Shown piece after piece: positions 27,865-37,102 of a DNA stretch of 64,000 nt. The notes beneath the pieces are model-generated. The model did not search any database, was not told where the DNA came from, and saw nothing but the letters and a program-made list of their open reading frames with translations. The translations under genes and the position numbers were made by a program. The stretch comes from SIG440 sp045645485. Its GTDB lineage: Bacteria > Bacillota > Clostridia > Monoglobales > Monoglobaceae. Positions within the stretch are counted from its first letter, which is position 1; the number at the start of each line of letters is the position of its first letter. Location: the NCBI GenBank assembly GCA_045645485.1, contig JAZRIX010000017.1:5037-69036 (forward strand), read 5' to 3'.

Positions 27865-30588
27865 TTATTTCCCGATAATATAAACCTGATTTACACCGTT
27901 GCTTACGTTCACGAGAACAATAGCGGGATTCTCGGGATCGATATAATATGTGGGTTCCGTGGACAAGGATGCCGCTTCAACAACCGGTTGTCCCTGAACT
28001 GTTGTGTACTTATATACCCCGGCATCGCCAATATAGAAGTTTCCGACCTTGAAATCCGGGTCATAGCCTTCATCATCCGTGGGGATTGACTGTGAAAGTC
28101 TGATATAAGAGCCTGCCGAATGTACCAGAGATCCGTATACTGTGCCCTTTGAGCCTGCGGGTGCCACTGTCTGTGAATCAACTGCCTGACGGTTATCCCT
28201 TGAGGGGAAATCATCATTGATTGCATACACAAGCTTGTTTGTTATAATCTTGTTGTTTCTGTCAACCTCGAAGAAATAAACATCACCCACCGAAAGCTTG
28301 TTGTAAAGGTCTTCTTCACAGGTATATGTATATTTTGACTTCATATAGTAACCTGTGACGTACCATTCCTTTTCACCCTCGGAATTCAGCTCGCAATAAA
28401 GATCCGAAATAATAAATGTCCTTGTATCTTCGGCAACTCCGCCCGAATTGGGATTGTAGTATACAAAAATTGCATCCGCAACCATAATCTTGGGGTCTCT
28501 GCCAACAACGTCTACTGTATAGGTATTCGCATTTGTCAAGCCTTTTATCACATATGATGCTTCTTCAAATCTTTCACTTGGAACAAAAATTTTGGGAGTT
28601 GACGTTTCCATACTTGTTACAAACTTTGTATACTGGTTTGTTGTTCCGTCAGCAAGGTTATAAAGGCTTCGGTTGTAATAGTTATATGAGTTTGTTGAGC
28701 CCTTTGATTCGGGAATGTACTGAAGAGTGTTTTCATTCTCAATTCCCGGATTATACTGATATGTGTCAATATAATAAACCTGACCCTTTGTGTTAAGGCT
28801 TATTTTCACCGGCTGTGACATGGGATATTCTTCACTGTAGCCGTTTGAATAGTTCTTTGCCGAATTAATAAGTGCATCTGCCACCACCGTCGGTTCATCT
28901 GTTTTGTTTCCGTCAACTGTGATCTTGTCAGCACCTTCATATTCATTGTAGTTTCCGTTCAGATCAATAAAGGCAAATCTGGTGGTACGCTTCAGTTCAT
29001 TTCCGTCAATGCCCATATTCAGAAGATATGCATATTCGGGGCCTGCGTCGGTATTTTCAACCGCCAGCACAACCGTATCCTCAAAGGTATACAGGTCATA
29101 AATTCCACCCATTTCAACGTTCTTAACGTATTCCCATACAGGGTATTTTCTTGTTGCTGTTGAAATGTAATCCTCATCCACCGAAGTGAGCTTCACGCCC
29201 TTTGCCGCAACCTTATATAGATCGATATACACCTTGTCATAAGAAGCATTTTTTCCGCTTCGCTTAATCGCAAGAAGATTGCCCTTTCTCACTCTGGAGA
29301 GGTTAATCTTTGAAGTTCCGTTCATTATGGTGAGATTGTCGCAGTTAAGATCAAGAGGAACATTGGGAATTCTGTTGCCCAACTTATCATACTTCACCGA
29401 CTCGGTGTCATAAATCTTGTTTTGTTCTTCATTCACCGATGATACGAAGTAGAATTCATAATCCGCAATCTTTACAACTTCATATCCTTTTTTTCCGTCA
29501 TTGTCAATGAGTGTGACTGTACCGTATCGGGGAATCATTTCCTCCGCTTCATACATGGGGTTTGCAATATCGTTGTATATAACCCTTGTTGAAGATGTAA
29601 TCTCTGCAGTCTTGGTCTTGTTTCCGTCATAATATGTATAAACACCCTCGCTGAAGCCGTCAATCATATCGTGAGACAGAACAAGTTCTTTGTTTTTATC
29701 CGATTTTTCAATCTGAATAATATCAAACTCACTTTCTGACAGTTCCTTGTAGAAATAATTAACGCGATAACCCAAAAGGTCCGTCACATCACCGTCATAC
29801 TTATAATTGATGCCCGCAATGCTGATTTCACCTTCATGGAACGCATTTGTTCCGCCAAGAAGGTTTGTTCCCTGAATTCCGTCAAGAACCGCAACTTCAT
29901 ATTTCACACCGTAAAAATGTTCAAAACCAAGATATGTTTCGTCAATGACATAATTTATGTCAATTGCACCGTCACTATATTTTTTGAAATTCTCACTCTT
30001 AATTACGGGAGAATTAAGTGCGTTATAAATCATTCTCAGCATCTGAGGCTGTGTGATGCTGTCAGATGCGGGGATACCGTCCGTAATCTTTGTCATATTA
30101 CGAACCTTCGCTTCGCCTACAGCAGCCATATACTGACTGTATCCCATAACTCTCAGAAGAACAGTTTCAACCTCCGCAGTAGTCACAGGTTCATCAGGTC
30201 TGAAAAATCCATCAGGGTCACCCTTCATATATCCTGCTTCAACACAGGCCTTAATCTGGGGATAATACTGGTGTTCAGACGTCAAATCTCTGAAAAGTGT
30301 TTCAAATTCCTCAGGAGTTTTTGTATCAAGATCCACAAGCCTTGAAACATAGAGTGCAACATACCATCTTGTGACAATTTCTTCGTTTCTGGCACCGATT
30401 GCACTTATACTTGTCCACGAGGTTACACCAAGCTTATTGAGAAGCTCAACTTGACTGTCGGTTATCCATTCGCTAGTTTCCCATGTGTTGTTTTCGGGGA
30501 AACCTGCAGGAAACACTGTTATGCTCGTTGCAGACAAAGTGAGCACTATTAACAATAAAAATGTAACAATTCTTTTTATCATATTCAT
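27865..30588 (-). CDS. Exported SLH-domain protein (907 aa)
   Basis: A signal peptide (IVTFLLLIVLTLSATSITVF) is followed by an N-terminal SLH region, about residues 40-200. The clearest repeat is FRDLTSEHQYYPQIKACVEA followed by GYMKGDPDGFFRPDEPVT. The rest is beta-rich with no catalytic motif and short repeated strands around VDRNNKIITNKLVYAI. SLH domains bind pyruvylated secondary cell-wall polymer, so this is probably an S-layer or wall-anchored scaffold. Only 53 bp separate it from the SLH protein upstream and 27 bp from the propeller protein downstream; co-transcription is likely. Confidence 0.8.
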   Translation of the reverse strand: MNMIKRIVTFLLLIVLTLSATSITVFPAGFPENNTWETSEWITDSQVELLNKLGVTSWTSISAIGARNEEIVTRWYVALYVSRLVDLDTKTPEEFETLFRDLTSEHQYYPQIKACVEAGYMKGDPDGFFRPDEPVTTAEVETVLLRVMGYSQYMAAVGEAKVRNMTKITDGIPASDSITQPQMLRMIYNALNSPVIKSENFKKYSDGAIDINYVIDETYLGFEHFYGVKYEVAVLDGIQGTNLLGGTNAFHEGEISIAGINYKYDGDVTDLLGYRVNYFYKELSESEFDIIQIEKSDKNKELVLSHDMIDGFSEGVYTYYDGNKTKTAEITSSTRVIYNDIANPMYEAEEMIPRYGTVTLIDNDGKKGYEVVKIADYEFYFVSSVNEEQNKIYDTESVKYDKLGNRIPNVPLDLNCDNLTIMNGTSKINLSRVRKGNLLAIKRSGKNASYDKVYIDLYKVAAKGVKLTSVDEDYISTATRKYPVWEYVKNVEMGGIYDLYTFEDTVVLAVENTDAGPEYAYLLNMGIDGNELKRTTRFAFIDLNGNYNEYEGADKITVDGNKTDEPTVVADALINSAKNYSNGYSEEYPMSQPVKISLNTKGQVYYIDTYQYNPGIENENTLQYIPESKGSTNSYNYYNRSLYNLADGTTNQYTKFVTSMETSTPKIFVPSERFEEASYVIKGLTNANTYTVDVVGRDPKIMVADAIFVYYNPNSGGVAEDTRTFIISDLYCELNSEGEKEWYVTGYYMKSKYTYTCEEDLYNKLSVGDVYFFEVDRNNKIITNKLVYAINDDFPSRDNRQAVDSQTVAPAGSKGTVYGSLVHSAGSYIRLSQSIPTDDEGYDPDFKVGNFYIGDAGVYKYTTVQGQPVVEAASLSTEPTYYIDPENPAIVLVNVSNGVNQVYIIGK

Positions 30589-30641
30589 AATCCTTTCTTC
30601 AATGAGTCTGAAAAAAATTTTTTCATCTCCTTTGGTTTCCC

Positions 30642-33600
30642 TTATTCTTTATACTCCGTTACATACGGATTATCTATCATATCGGACACGCCTTCAAACA
30701 GAGACCAGAACACAACTGCCGCTTCTGCTCTTGTAACGTTGTTCAAAGGATTATAATATCCGAAGGTATCACCATTAAGAATACCTGCTCTCTGAAGCTT
30801 TACAACCGACGAATATGAATATTCGGGAATTGCAGTAAAGTCATTGAACAAGAAAGCTTCGTCTGTTGCATCAAGGTTAATCGAAAGCTTTTCCATTGCG
30901 CGACAAACCATAACAGCCATATCAGCACGGGTAATTGTGTCACCTATACCGAATCTTCCATCGGGGTAACCGTTGACAATTCCCATTTCAAAAGCCGTTG
31001 CAACCGTTGAATAATACCATGCCGATTTGTCCGTATCGGTAAAGAGTATGTTTGCATCTTTTTTTTCAATACCAAAAACATCAAGAAGCATTTTCAGGAA
31101 TTCTTCACGTCTGACACCGTCGCCAGGTCTGTAAAGACCGGTACCGTCACCTCTGACAATTCCGTATCTTCTGAGTCCGTTGATCGAAGCCTTTGCCCAG
31201 CTGTATTCCGATGTAACGTCCTTAAAGGGAGCTTCAGGATGTCCGGGAAGATTGGTTGGTGCATCAATCTTTTCGGCACCGGTTCCTCCGCCCATAACAA
31301 TATTTTCTGGGTTACTTGTTCCGCCACCGCCAGATGTTATTATGCCGTCACTACCGTTTGAGGGGATGCCACCACCCGAAGGTTCCTTGGGCTTATCAGC
31401 TTTAACCTGTGCGGCATATGCCTTTTCGTATTCCGAGTTAACAGTTGACAAAAGATCATAATCCTTATTTGTCATTCTCATATACATTTTGTCAACATTG
31501 ACAATCTTGCCCGAAACATCGGGGGAAATCCATTCATTTTCAATTGCCAACTGAACCTGCTTCTGAATCTTGCTCCAGTTACCCCTGGTGCTACCAATAC
31601 GTTCGTTCGCCGCCGCTGTAAGTTCGTCAAGACATGTGGTAATTTCTTCCATTACTGCCATAAGAGCTTCTGTACCCGATTCACCGTCAACACCATTGAG
31701 AACTTCATCAATATCTGTAATTTTTTCATATCTTCCGTCAGCCTTATTGCGACTGTGGATAAGATAAAGTGCTTCAAGTGCACGTTCGGTAATCTTTCCA
31801 TTGCTGCCACGTTCAACATCAAGGTCAAGTATATCCTTGTATGTATCAAAATACTCTTCAAGAGAAGCCTTGCTGTTTATTTCGGCAAAACCGTCAATTA
31901 TATCAGAAAGTTCCGCTTCGCTGTAAAGCTTGAAGGGACTGAAGGAATAAATGTTCATTCTGTCGCCCGTCACCTTCAGTGTTGCTTCATTTTCTGTCTG
32001 TTCATAGAAGTCGGGGTTGAGTATAAAGGTAACATCAAAATCACCGACACCATTTGAACTGAGCTGCTTCATATAGATGGGCAGACCGTTTTTGTCTTCG
32101 GCATAAAGTGAAATATTATGACGTCCTCTTTCTTCAACCATACCGCTCAGGGTTACAACATTACCCTGAACCTTAAGGCTCCATGCAGTTTCAACAAAAT
32201 CAAGAAGTTCTTCATCAAAGGACTCATATCCGCCTGCAACTTCTTCATAATCAAGCTGATCACTGTGTGCATTTTCAAATGCATCCTTAACCTGTGTAAG
32301 GTTTGTGAAGGGTGCCGCCGCTGCAATTCGCTGATAAAGTGAACGAACGTCGCGTACATCCGATGCATCTTCTAAAACGCCAACAAATTCAGCATATTTT
32401 TCACCTTCATAAAGAGCTTGCAATGATGTCCAGTTGTCATTTTCAGCTTCAAGGTTAATTTCAGCAATGTAGCTTTCCGCTTCAGCAACCTTTGAAAGTA
32501 TTATATTTACCTGAGCAACTGCAGATGTATAATCAACAACCGTGTTTTCAAATTCAGAACGTGTTTTGCTGTACAATTCATAGAAAACAACATAATTTGC
32601 ATCAAGGGCAACGCCGATCATCTCACCAAAAGTTTCAAAGAAAGCTTCTGTATTCTCAACCGAGGAGATAAGCATAAAGTCATTAAGAACATTTGCTTCT
32701 CTGCCTGCCTGAACAGTTACAGCAGTTGCAAAAGCCGCCTGAACATCTGCAAGTGATGCAAATTCCTTTCCTTCAAGCTCACCATAAAGATATTCTCTGT
32801 TCACAACGTGAGAAGAATCCGCAAGACCAAGTGTTATATAAGAAAACTCACTTTCAATAACCGCTTTCAGTTCATCACTTGTTTCTGCAAGGTTGATATC
32901 TTCAAGGAATTGGTTATATTCGTTTATGTAATTGTCGAGGAACACAATTGCATTGTTAACCTTTTCGTATGTATCACATTCGCTGAACTTTCCTTCGTAT
33001 GCTTTGAACATAACCGCATAGTCGTTGTCAAATTTATCGTTCACATACTTTTCGGGATCAATACCCAAAACATCCACATTGTCAGCAAAGAAGTCCTTCA
33101 ATGCCGCTCCGCTGTCCACACCGCGGAAAGCCGGAATAGTCGCCTCTTCCAGTTCCTTCTGTGCACCATGCGCTTCAACAAAGGCATCATAAATCTGCGT
33201 TATAGCGGACATTTCTTCATCAGAGTCTGCCATATCAGCATATACCTTTGCGAGGTTTGAAACACCATTAAGAGGGAACTGCATAAAGCCAGCATTTTCA
33301 ATGAGACTTCCCATTGTGTCTGCATCAGCATTTGCCTTTGCATCAGCGAAGGCTTCTTCAAATTCATCAACAGCCGAAGCCGAATTGATGAGGGCAAATG
33401 ATGCATCAACAATGTCTTTGTATGTCATTTCATCGGGATATACCGTCTTGCTCTTTACGAATTCAATATCTGCATAATCGTCATCCTGAACAAGACTGTC
33501 AACACCTGCTGTCACAGGATCGATTTCACCCGCTGTATAATAACTGAAATTTGCTTTGTAGGTTTCAAGGTAATCTTCAATTTCATCAGCAGTTTCTGCA

Positions 33601-34904
33601 TTTTTGAAGGCCTCTGCCATTGTATCCCAGCCGGATGCAACCACAACACCAAAGGTCTGCGGATTGGTATTCACGCCCGAAACTGCAACAGTCAGATTTT
33701 CTTCGCCTGCGCACAGGTCGGGGTTGAGAACAAAAGTTCTTTTGAAGCTTCCGTCTTCTGCCGTTTTGAACTGTGTTGCAACAACTGTATTGTCACCCGC
33801 CTTCACCGTCACAATTACCGTCACAGCCTCATCCATGCCGTGTTTACCTTCAACTGTCAGGGTGTTTGCATAAGTGCTTCTGTCAATTGCCGCAAAATCA
33901 TTGGAATAATCACTTCCTGCACTTGTTGCAATTGATGTTGTTTCGGTGTCAGAGCTTTCAACCGTTGCTTCTTCACCAAGAACTCCGTATGCCGAACCGA
34001 TTGACTGAGGTATGTCGGTGTTTGTCCAGAGGAAGGCTTCAACTCTTGCAGCCTCAGGCCAGTCACTCATGAGAACAGCCGAACCTTCAACAGTTTCAGT
34101 TCCGTATTCCAGATCCGATATCACGTTTTTACTGCAATTAAGAAGTTTTCCTTCTGAATCATAAATTGCGGTGACCGCAACAACTTCTTCAAATCCACCA
34201 AAATTTGCAATGTCATATTTCGCTGTCAGAGTACCTTCGGGGATTTGGTCAACCTTGCCGTTTTCATCCTCAAACCATATATCGGACACATAAGTACCGT
34301 CATAAAGTTTTACATTGTCAATATCAAACTGGGTATGTGACTGAGCATAAAACCCGATGGTTCCGGCAGCACCGTGAACGTTACTCTTTAATGCTTTGAA
34401 ATGAGTATTATTTACACATTCATCCCATTCACCGTCACGGACTTTTCTCCAGACCTTTACTCCGTCAGCATTATAAATGTCGTTTGCCGCATTTGAGAGC
34501 TTTGACTGGTCAATCATTATTCTGTATGTATACCACAAATCCTTCTCAATAGTCGCATTTTGAAGTACAATTCCAAACGCAGAAACGTTCATTGCATCGC
34601 TGTCCTTAAACGAAAGGTCTTCGTTATAAGGAATGTTTCCTGTTTTATTCAGATCAAACTCAAAAATATAGTAATCAGGAAGGTCAATGCTGTAATAAGA
34701 GTTTGCGGACAAATGCACAGCATTTCCATCATCCCATTCCGAAATTGCACCTGATGAAAAACCGCCGAGGGTTCCGTCTTCAAAATCTTCATAAATCAAA
34801 TATCCGTCCGAAATATATCCATCGGCTGCACTTACATTCACAACTGTAATCATTGAACAAATCAATGCCGTGCAAATAATCAGACTTAAAATCTTTTTTG
34901 TCAT
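30642..34904 (-). CDS. Exported protein with C-terminal triple SLH anchor (1420 aa)
   Basis: Signal peptide 1-27. A LamG or CBM-like sandwich spans about 30-205, beginning YEDFEDGTLGGF and closing FDIDNVKLYDG. The shared beta module follows (about 215-310, ending VEAFLWTN), then two Ig-like units. A long acidic helical region (about 430-1180) is built of loosely repeated 100-residue segments (FADNVDVLGI, LLDFVETAWSL, FDTYKDILDL). Three SLH domains (1226-1285, 1286-1350, 1352-1410) include the KDVTSEYSWAKASINGLRRY and GYPDGRFGIGDTITRADMAV signatures. The layout suggests a wall-anchored stalk displaying a binding head. Confidence 0.85.
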   Translation of the reverse strand: MTKKILSLIICTALICSMITVVNVSAADGYISDGYLIYEDFEDGTLGGFSSGAISEWDDGNAVHLSANSYYSIDLPDYYIFEFDLNKTGNIPYNEDLSFKDSDAMNVSAFGIVLQNATIEKDLWYTYRIMIDQSKLSNAANDIYNADGVKVWRKVRDGEWDECVNNTHFKALKSNVHGAAGTIGFYAQSHTQFDIDNVKLYDGTYVSDIWFEDENGKVDQIPEGTLTAKYDIANFGGFEEVVAVTAIYDSEGKLLNCSKNVISDLEYGTETVEGSAVLMSDWPEAARVEAFLWTNTDIPQSIGSAYGVLGEEATVESSDTETTSIATSAGSDYSNDFAAIDRSTYANTLTVEGKHGMDEAVTVIVTVKAGDNTVVATQFKTAEDGSFKRTFVLNPDLCAGEENLTVAVSGVNTNPQTFGVVVASGWDTMAEAFKNAETADEIEDYLETYKANFSYYTAGEIDPVTAGVDSLVQDDDYADIEFVKSKTVYPDEMTYKDIVDASFALINSASAVDEFEEAFADAKANADADTMGSLIENAGFMQFPLNGVSNLAKVYADMADSDEEMSAITQIYDAFVEAHGAQKELEEATIPAFRGVDSGAALKDFFADNVDVLGIDPEKYVNDKFDNDYAVMFKAYEGKFSECDTYEKVNNAIVFLDNYINEYNQFLEDINLAETSDELKAVIESEFSYITLGLADSSHVVNREYLYGELEGKEFASLADVQAAFATAVTVQAGREANVLNDFMLISSVENTEAFFETFGEMIGVALDANYVVFYELYSKTRSEFENTVVDYTSAVAQVNIILSKVAEAESYIAEINLEAENDNWTSLQALYEGEKYAEFVGVLEDASDVRDVRSLYQRIAAAAPFTNLTQVKDAFENAHSDQLDYEEVAGGYESFDEELLDFVETAWSLKVQGNVVTLSGMVEERGRHNISLYAEDKNGLPIYMKQLSSNGVGDFDVTFILNPDFYEQTENEATLKVTGDRMNIYSFSPFKLYSEAELSDIIDGFAEINSKASLEEYFDTYKDILDLDVERGSNGKITERALEALYLIHSRNKADGRYEKITDIDEVLNGVDGESGTEALMAVMEEITTCLDELTAAANERIGSTRGNWSKIQKQVQLAIENEWISPDVSGKIVNVDKMYMRMTNKDYDLLSTVNSEYEKAYAAQVKADKPKEPSGGGIPSNGSDGIITSGGGGTSNPENIVMGGGTGAEKIDAPTNLPGHPEAPFKDVTSEYSWAKASINGLRRYGIVRGDGTGLYRPGDGVRREEFLKMLLDVFGIEKKDANILFTDTDKSAWYYSTVATAFEMGIVNGYPDGRFGIGDTITRADMAVMVCRAMEKLSINLDATDEAFLFNDFTAIPEYSYSSVVKLQRAGILNGDTFGYYNPLNNVTRAEAAVVFWSLFEGVSDMIDNPYVTEYKE

Positions 34905-34930
34905 ATTTTCATCTCCTTGTCACAAAATCC

Positions 34931-35944
34931 TTATTGTACCGAAAACACATATGAATCGGTAAGAGGCTTAAAGCTTCCCATTGTATCCCACAAATAAAGT
35001 TCAACTGTTCCGCCAATCAGCTTGTCATAAAATTCCGAGCAGTCCATTTCAACGGGAACAGTTTCAGCATCACCGAAGAACACCGGAACATCCTGCATAT
35101 ACTTCATTCCAAGGATTTTGCCTTTTTTGTCATACGCCATCATAACAGCCATTGCATTGTCTGAGCTTTCAGGAGCAACATCGCCGTTTCTCACAATAAG
35201 CGAACCTGTTATCTTTGTTTTGTCCTCATTGAATTCAAGTTTGTTTCCAACAAGAGTTTTTCCCGAAAAAATCTTTACGTTGTCAAAGAGCAGTTTAGCA
35301 TCACCAAGAGCAATTGTACTCCAGAGCTCGTGTCCGACTCTTTTCCGCATAAGCACATCTTCGAGAACTGCGGTGAATTGAGCCTCACCCTCTGCCTTTC
35401 TGTAGACACTCATTTTTTCACCCTTAACCGAGAATACATATGTATACCACTTGTCAGGATCATGTGCGCCTACTTCAGCAATTGCATCGCTACCCGATGT
35501 ACTTCTGTAGGGGATCTGTCCTGTACAGTAAACCGCCTGACAATAATCGTTCAACGAACAGATAACACCCGGCGTGCCTGTATAAAGCGAACTGTCCGAC
35601 GGGCACTTCATATCAAACATAAATGTGAAGTCACCTGGAAGGGCAGGTGCATTGTATGCAAATGATGCATAACCTACATAAGTTCCCTGGGCAAGCTCCA
35701 CATAACCGTCCTCATGAACACGGTATATACCCAGATTTTGATTATCAGTTCCGCCTGCAGCAGTACGTCCCGCAATCTTCCAGTTGTCGGGAGCCCAGTT
35801 TTCATTGTCCAGCTGGTCATCAGGACGGGTGAAGTCCTCTTCAAGCCATGTTTTTGAATTGGGTAGATCCGCACTGACACTTACGGTGCCAATGGCAAAC
35901 AATGCCGCAACCAAACAAACAGTCAACAGAATTTTTTTTGTCAT
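34931..35944 (-). CDS. Secreted LamG-like protein with shared C-terminal module (337 aa)
   Basis: Signal peptide 1-25 (cleavage after SVSA). A LamG or CBM-like sandwich covers about 30-235 (WLEEDFTRPDDQLDNENWAP at the start, LLFDNVKIFSG at the end). The module at about 240-337 (AMAVMMAYDKKGKILGMKYM ... VELYLWDTM) recurs in three neighbours. No anchor is present. First gene of the surface cluster in the direction of transcription, with GGAGG before the ATG and only 26 bp to the next gene. A strong 5' leader hairpin and the conserved 16-bp box lie upstream. Confidence 0.75.
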   Translation of the reverse strand: MTKKILLTVCLVAALFAIGTVSVSADLPNSKTWLEEDFTRPDDQLDNENWAPDNWKIAGRTAAGGTDNQNLGIYRVHEDGYVELAQGTYVGYASFAYNAPALPGDFTFMFDMKCPSDSSLYTGTPGVICSLNDYCQAVYCTGQIPYRSTSGSDAIAEVGAHDPDKWYTYVFSVKGEKMSVYRKAEGEAQFTAVLEDVLMRKRVGHELWSTIALGDAKLLFDNVKIFSGKTLVGNKLEFNEDKTKITGSLIVRNGDVAPESSDNAMAVMMAYDKKGKILGMKYMQDVPVFFGDAETVPVEMDCSEFYDKLIGGTVELYLWDTMGSFKPLTDSYVFSVQ

Positions 35945-35982
35945 TTTTGATTCCTCCGTGTTAATTGTATAACTTTTTTTGT

Positions 35983-36021
35983 TTCAAAACTAAAGTGTTT
36001 ATTCATTAAAACAAACACTTA
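35983..36021 (-). promoter_or_regulatory. 5' leader hairpin ahead of the surface-protein cluster
   Basis: On the minus strand TAAGTGTTT pairs with AAACACTTTA across a 12-base loop, between the predicted start of transcription and the ribosome binding site. It has no long T-run, so it may stabilise the transcript or be a processing site. Confidence 0.45.
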
Positions 36022-36028
36022 GGACTAT

Positions 36029-36098
36029 ATTATATCATACTTTCGTCAAATTGCATCGTATATGAGCACTGTTTTTTTGTTCAAAACTAACATTTTTG
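36029..36098 (-). promoter_or_regulatory. Promoter and conserved 16-bp box upstream of the surface cluster
   Basis: On the minus strand CAAAAATGTTAGTTTT (36083-36098) lies exactly 48 bp upstream of TATAAT (36029-36034). No good -35 hexamer is present (GATGCA at 17 bp; a TTGACG is too close), which is typical of an activator-dependent promoter. The same box and spacing occur at 16824-16899. Confidence 0.7.
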
Positions 36099-36191
36099 TA
36101 AACACGTTGCCGTGCAAAAATATAAAAATTAAATAACGACAAGCTTTTTATAGACAAAACCCCGTCATTTTAGAATTTAAAACGCTTTATA

Positions 36192-37088
36192 TCATTTGTT
36201 CTCTGCGTTTATGCAATCCACAGACATTTCTGTCCGATGAAAAACCCCGTCGCTTTGCATTCTGAGAAGATTTCGGATTTCCTGGCGATAGATTTTGGGC
36301 GAAACACCGTACACACTTTTAAAGGTCTTGGAAAAATGTGCCGCATCATCAATCCCTACCTTAATCATAATCTCATTCAGATTAAATGCGGTTTCTTCAA
36401 TTAATTGCTTTGCCGTTTCCATTTTCCGCAATTTTATATATTTTGCAAGTGTCTGTCCTGTTTCCTTTTTAAAAACACGGATAAGATGGTTAGGGTGAAA
36501 ATGGAATTTTTCTGCAAGCTCCTCGTTGCTCATGTTTTTGTCAACATTTTCATCAATATAATCAATTATCCTGTTAAACACCTTATTCTTTGAATTTTTC
36601 ACCAAAAGTCCGTCACATTCGGCAAGGATCATATATTTCTTTATAATCTCAATAAGACAGGACTTAATATGTAATATGTCCGCAACCCTTTCTCTGTCTA
36701 TGTATTCAACATATTCGTTAAAAAAGAACTTCATGTGATTGTCATCTTTTGCCTCAACAAAAAATGGCAAATCCATAAGATTAAATATTCCGATATTGTT
36801 TGGATAGATGTCAAAAAACACCTGATATGCACTGAAAACTCCCGTTTTATCATTGCAGTACGAATGAGGAATCCCTGCGGGAATAAGAAAGACACGTCCT
36901 GCCACTCCGTCATAGTTCTCATCGTTTATACAAAAGCTGCACCTTCCCTCTTTTATATAATAAAACTTATTCTGTGCAAAAACAGACACAGGTATGGTCC
37001 AATCTTCACCTTGCGCAACAGTAAAAAAATCTCCCGAGTGACCAACTATACCTAATTTTGAAAAAAATAATTCCTGCATAGAATCCAT
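36192..37088 (-). CDS. AraC-family transcriptional regulator
   Basis: 298 residues. The N-terminal cupin-type sensor (about 20-150) shows IKEGRCSFCIND and AGRVFLIPAGIPHSY. Two C-terminal helix-turn-helix units follow, with NEELAEKFHFHPNHLIRVFK and the second in LNEIMIKVGIDDAAHFSKTF. I choose the ATG at 37088 since the in-frame GTG at 37097 lies inside the GAGGGGGTG ribosome binding site. Such regulators sense sugars and activate catabolic or surface genes. It stands between its paralogue and the secreted-protein cluster on the same strand, and is a prime candidate to bind the conserved box. Confidence 0.88.
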   Translation of the reverse strand: MDSMQELFFSKLGIVGHSGDFFTVAQGEDWTIPVSVFAQNKFYYIKEGRCSFCINDENYDGVAGRVFLIPAGIPHSYCNDKTGVFSAYQVFFDIYPNNIGIFNLMDLPFFVEAKDDNHMKFFFNEYVEYIDRERVADILHIKSCLIEIIKKYMILAECDGLLVKNSKNKVFNRIIDYIDENVDKNMSNEELAEKFHFHPNHLIRVFKKETGQTLAKYIKLRKMETAKQLIEETAFNLNEIMIKVGIDDAAHFSKTFKSVYGVSPKIYRQEIRNLLRMQSDGVFHRTEMSVDCINAENK

Positions 37089-37102
37089 TGTTTTCACCCC
37101 CT

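Noticed and set aside
16900..35900. Many plus-strand open frames of 60-180 codons opposite the giant secreted genes
   Set aside because: They lack ribosome binding sites and recognisable domains and mirror the codon structure of the real minus-strand genes; they are shadows.
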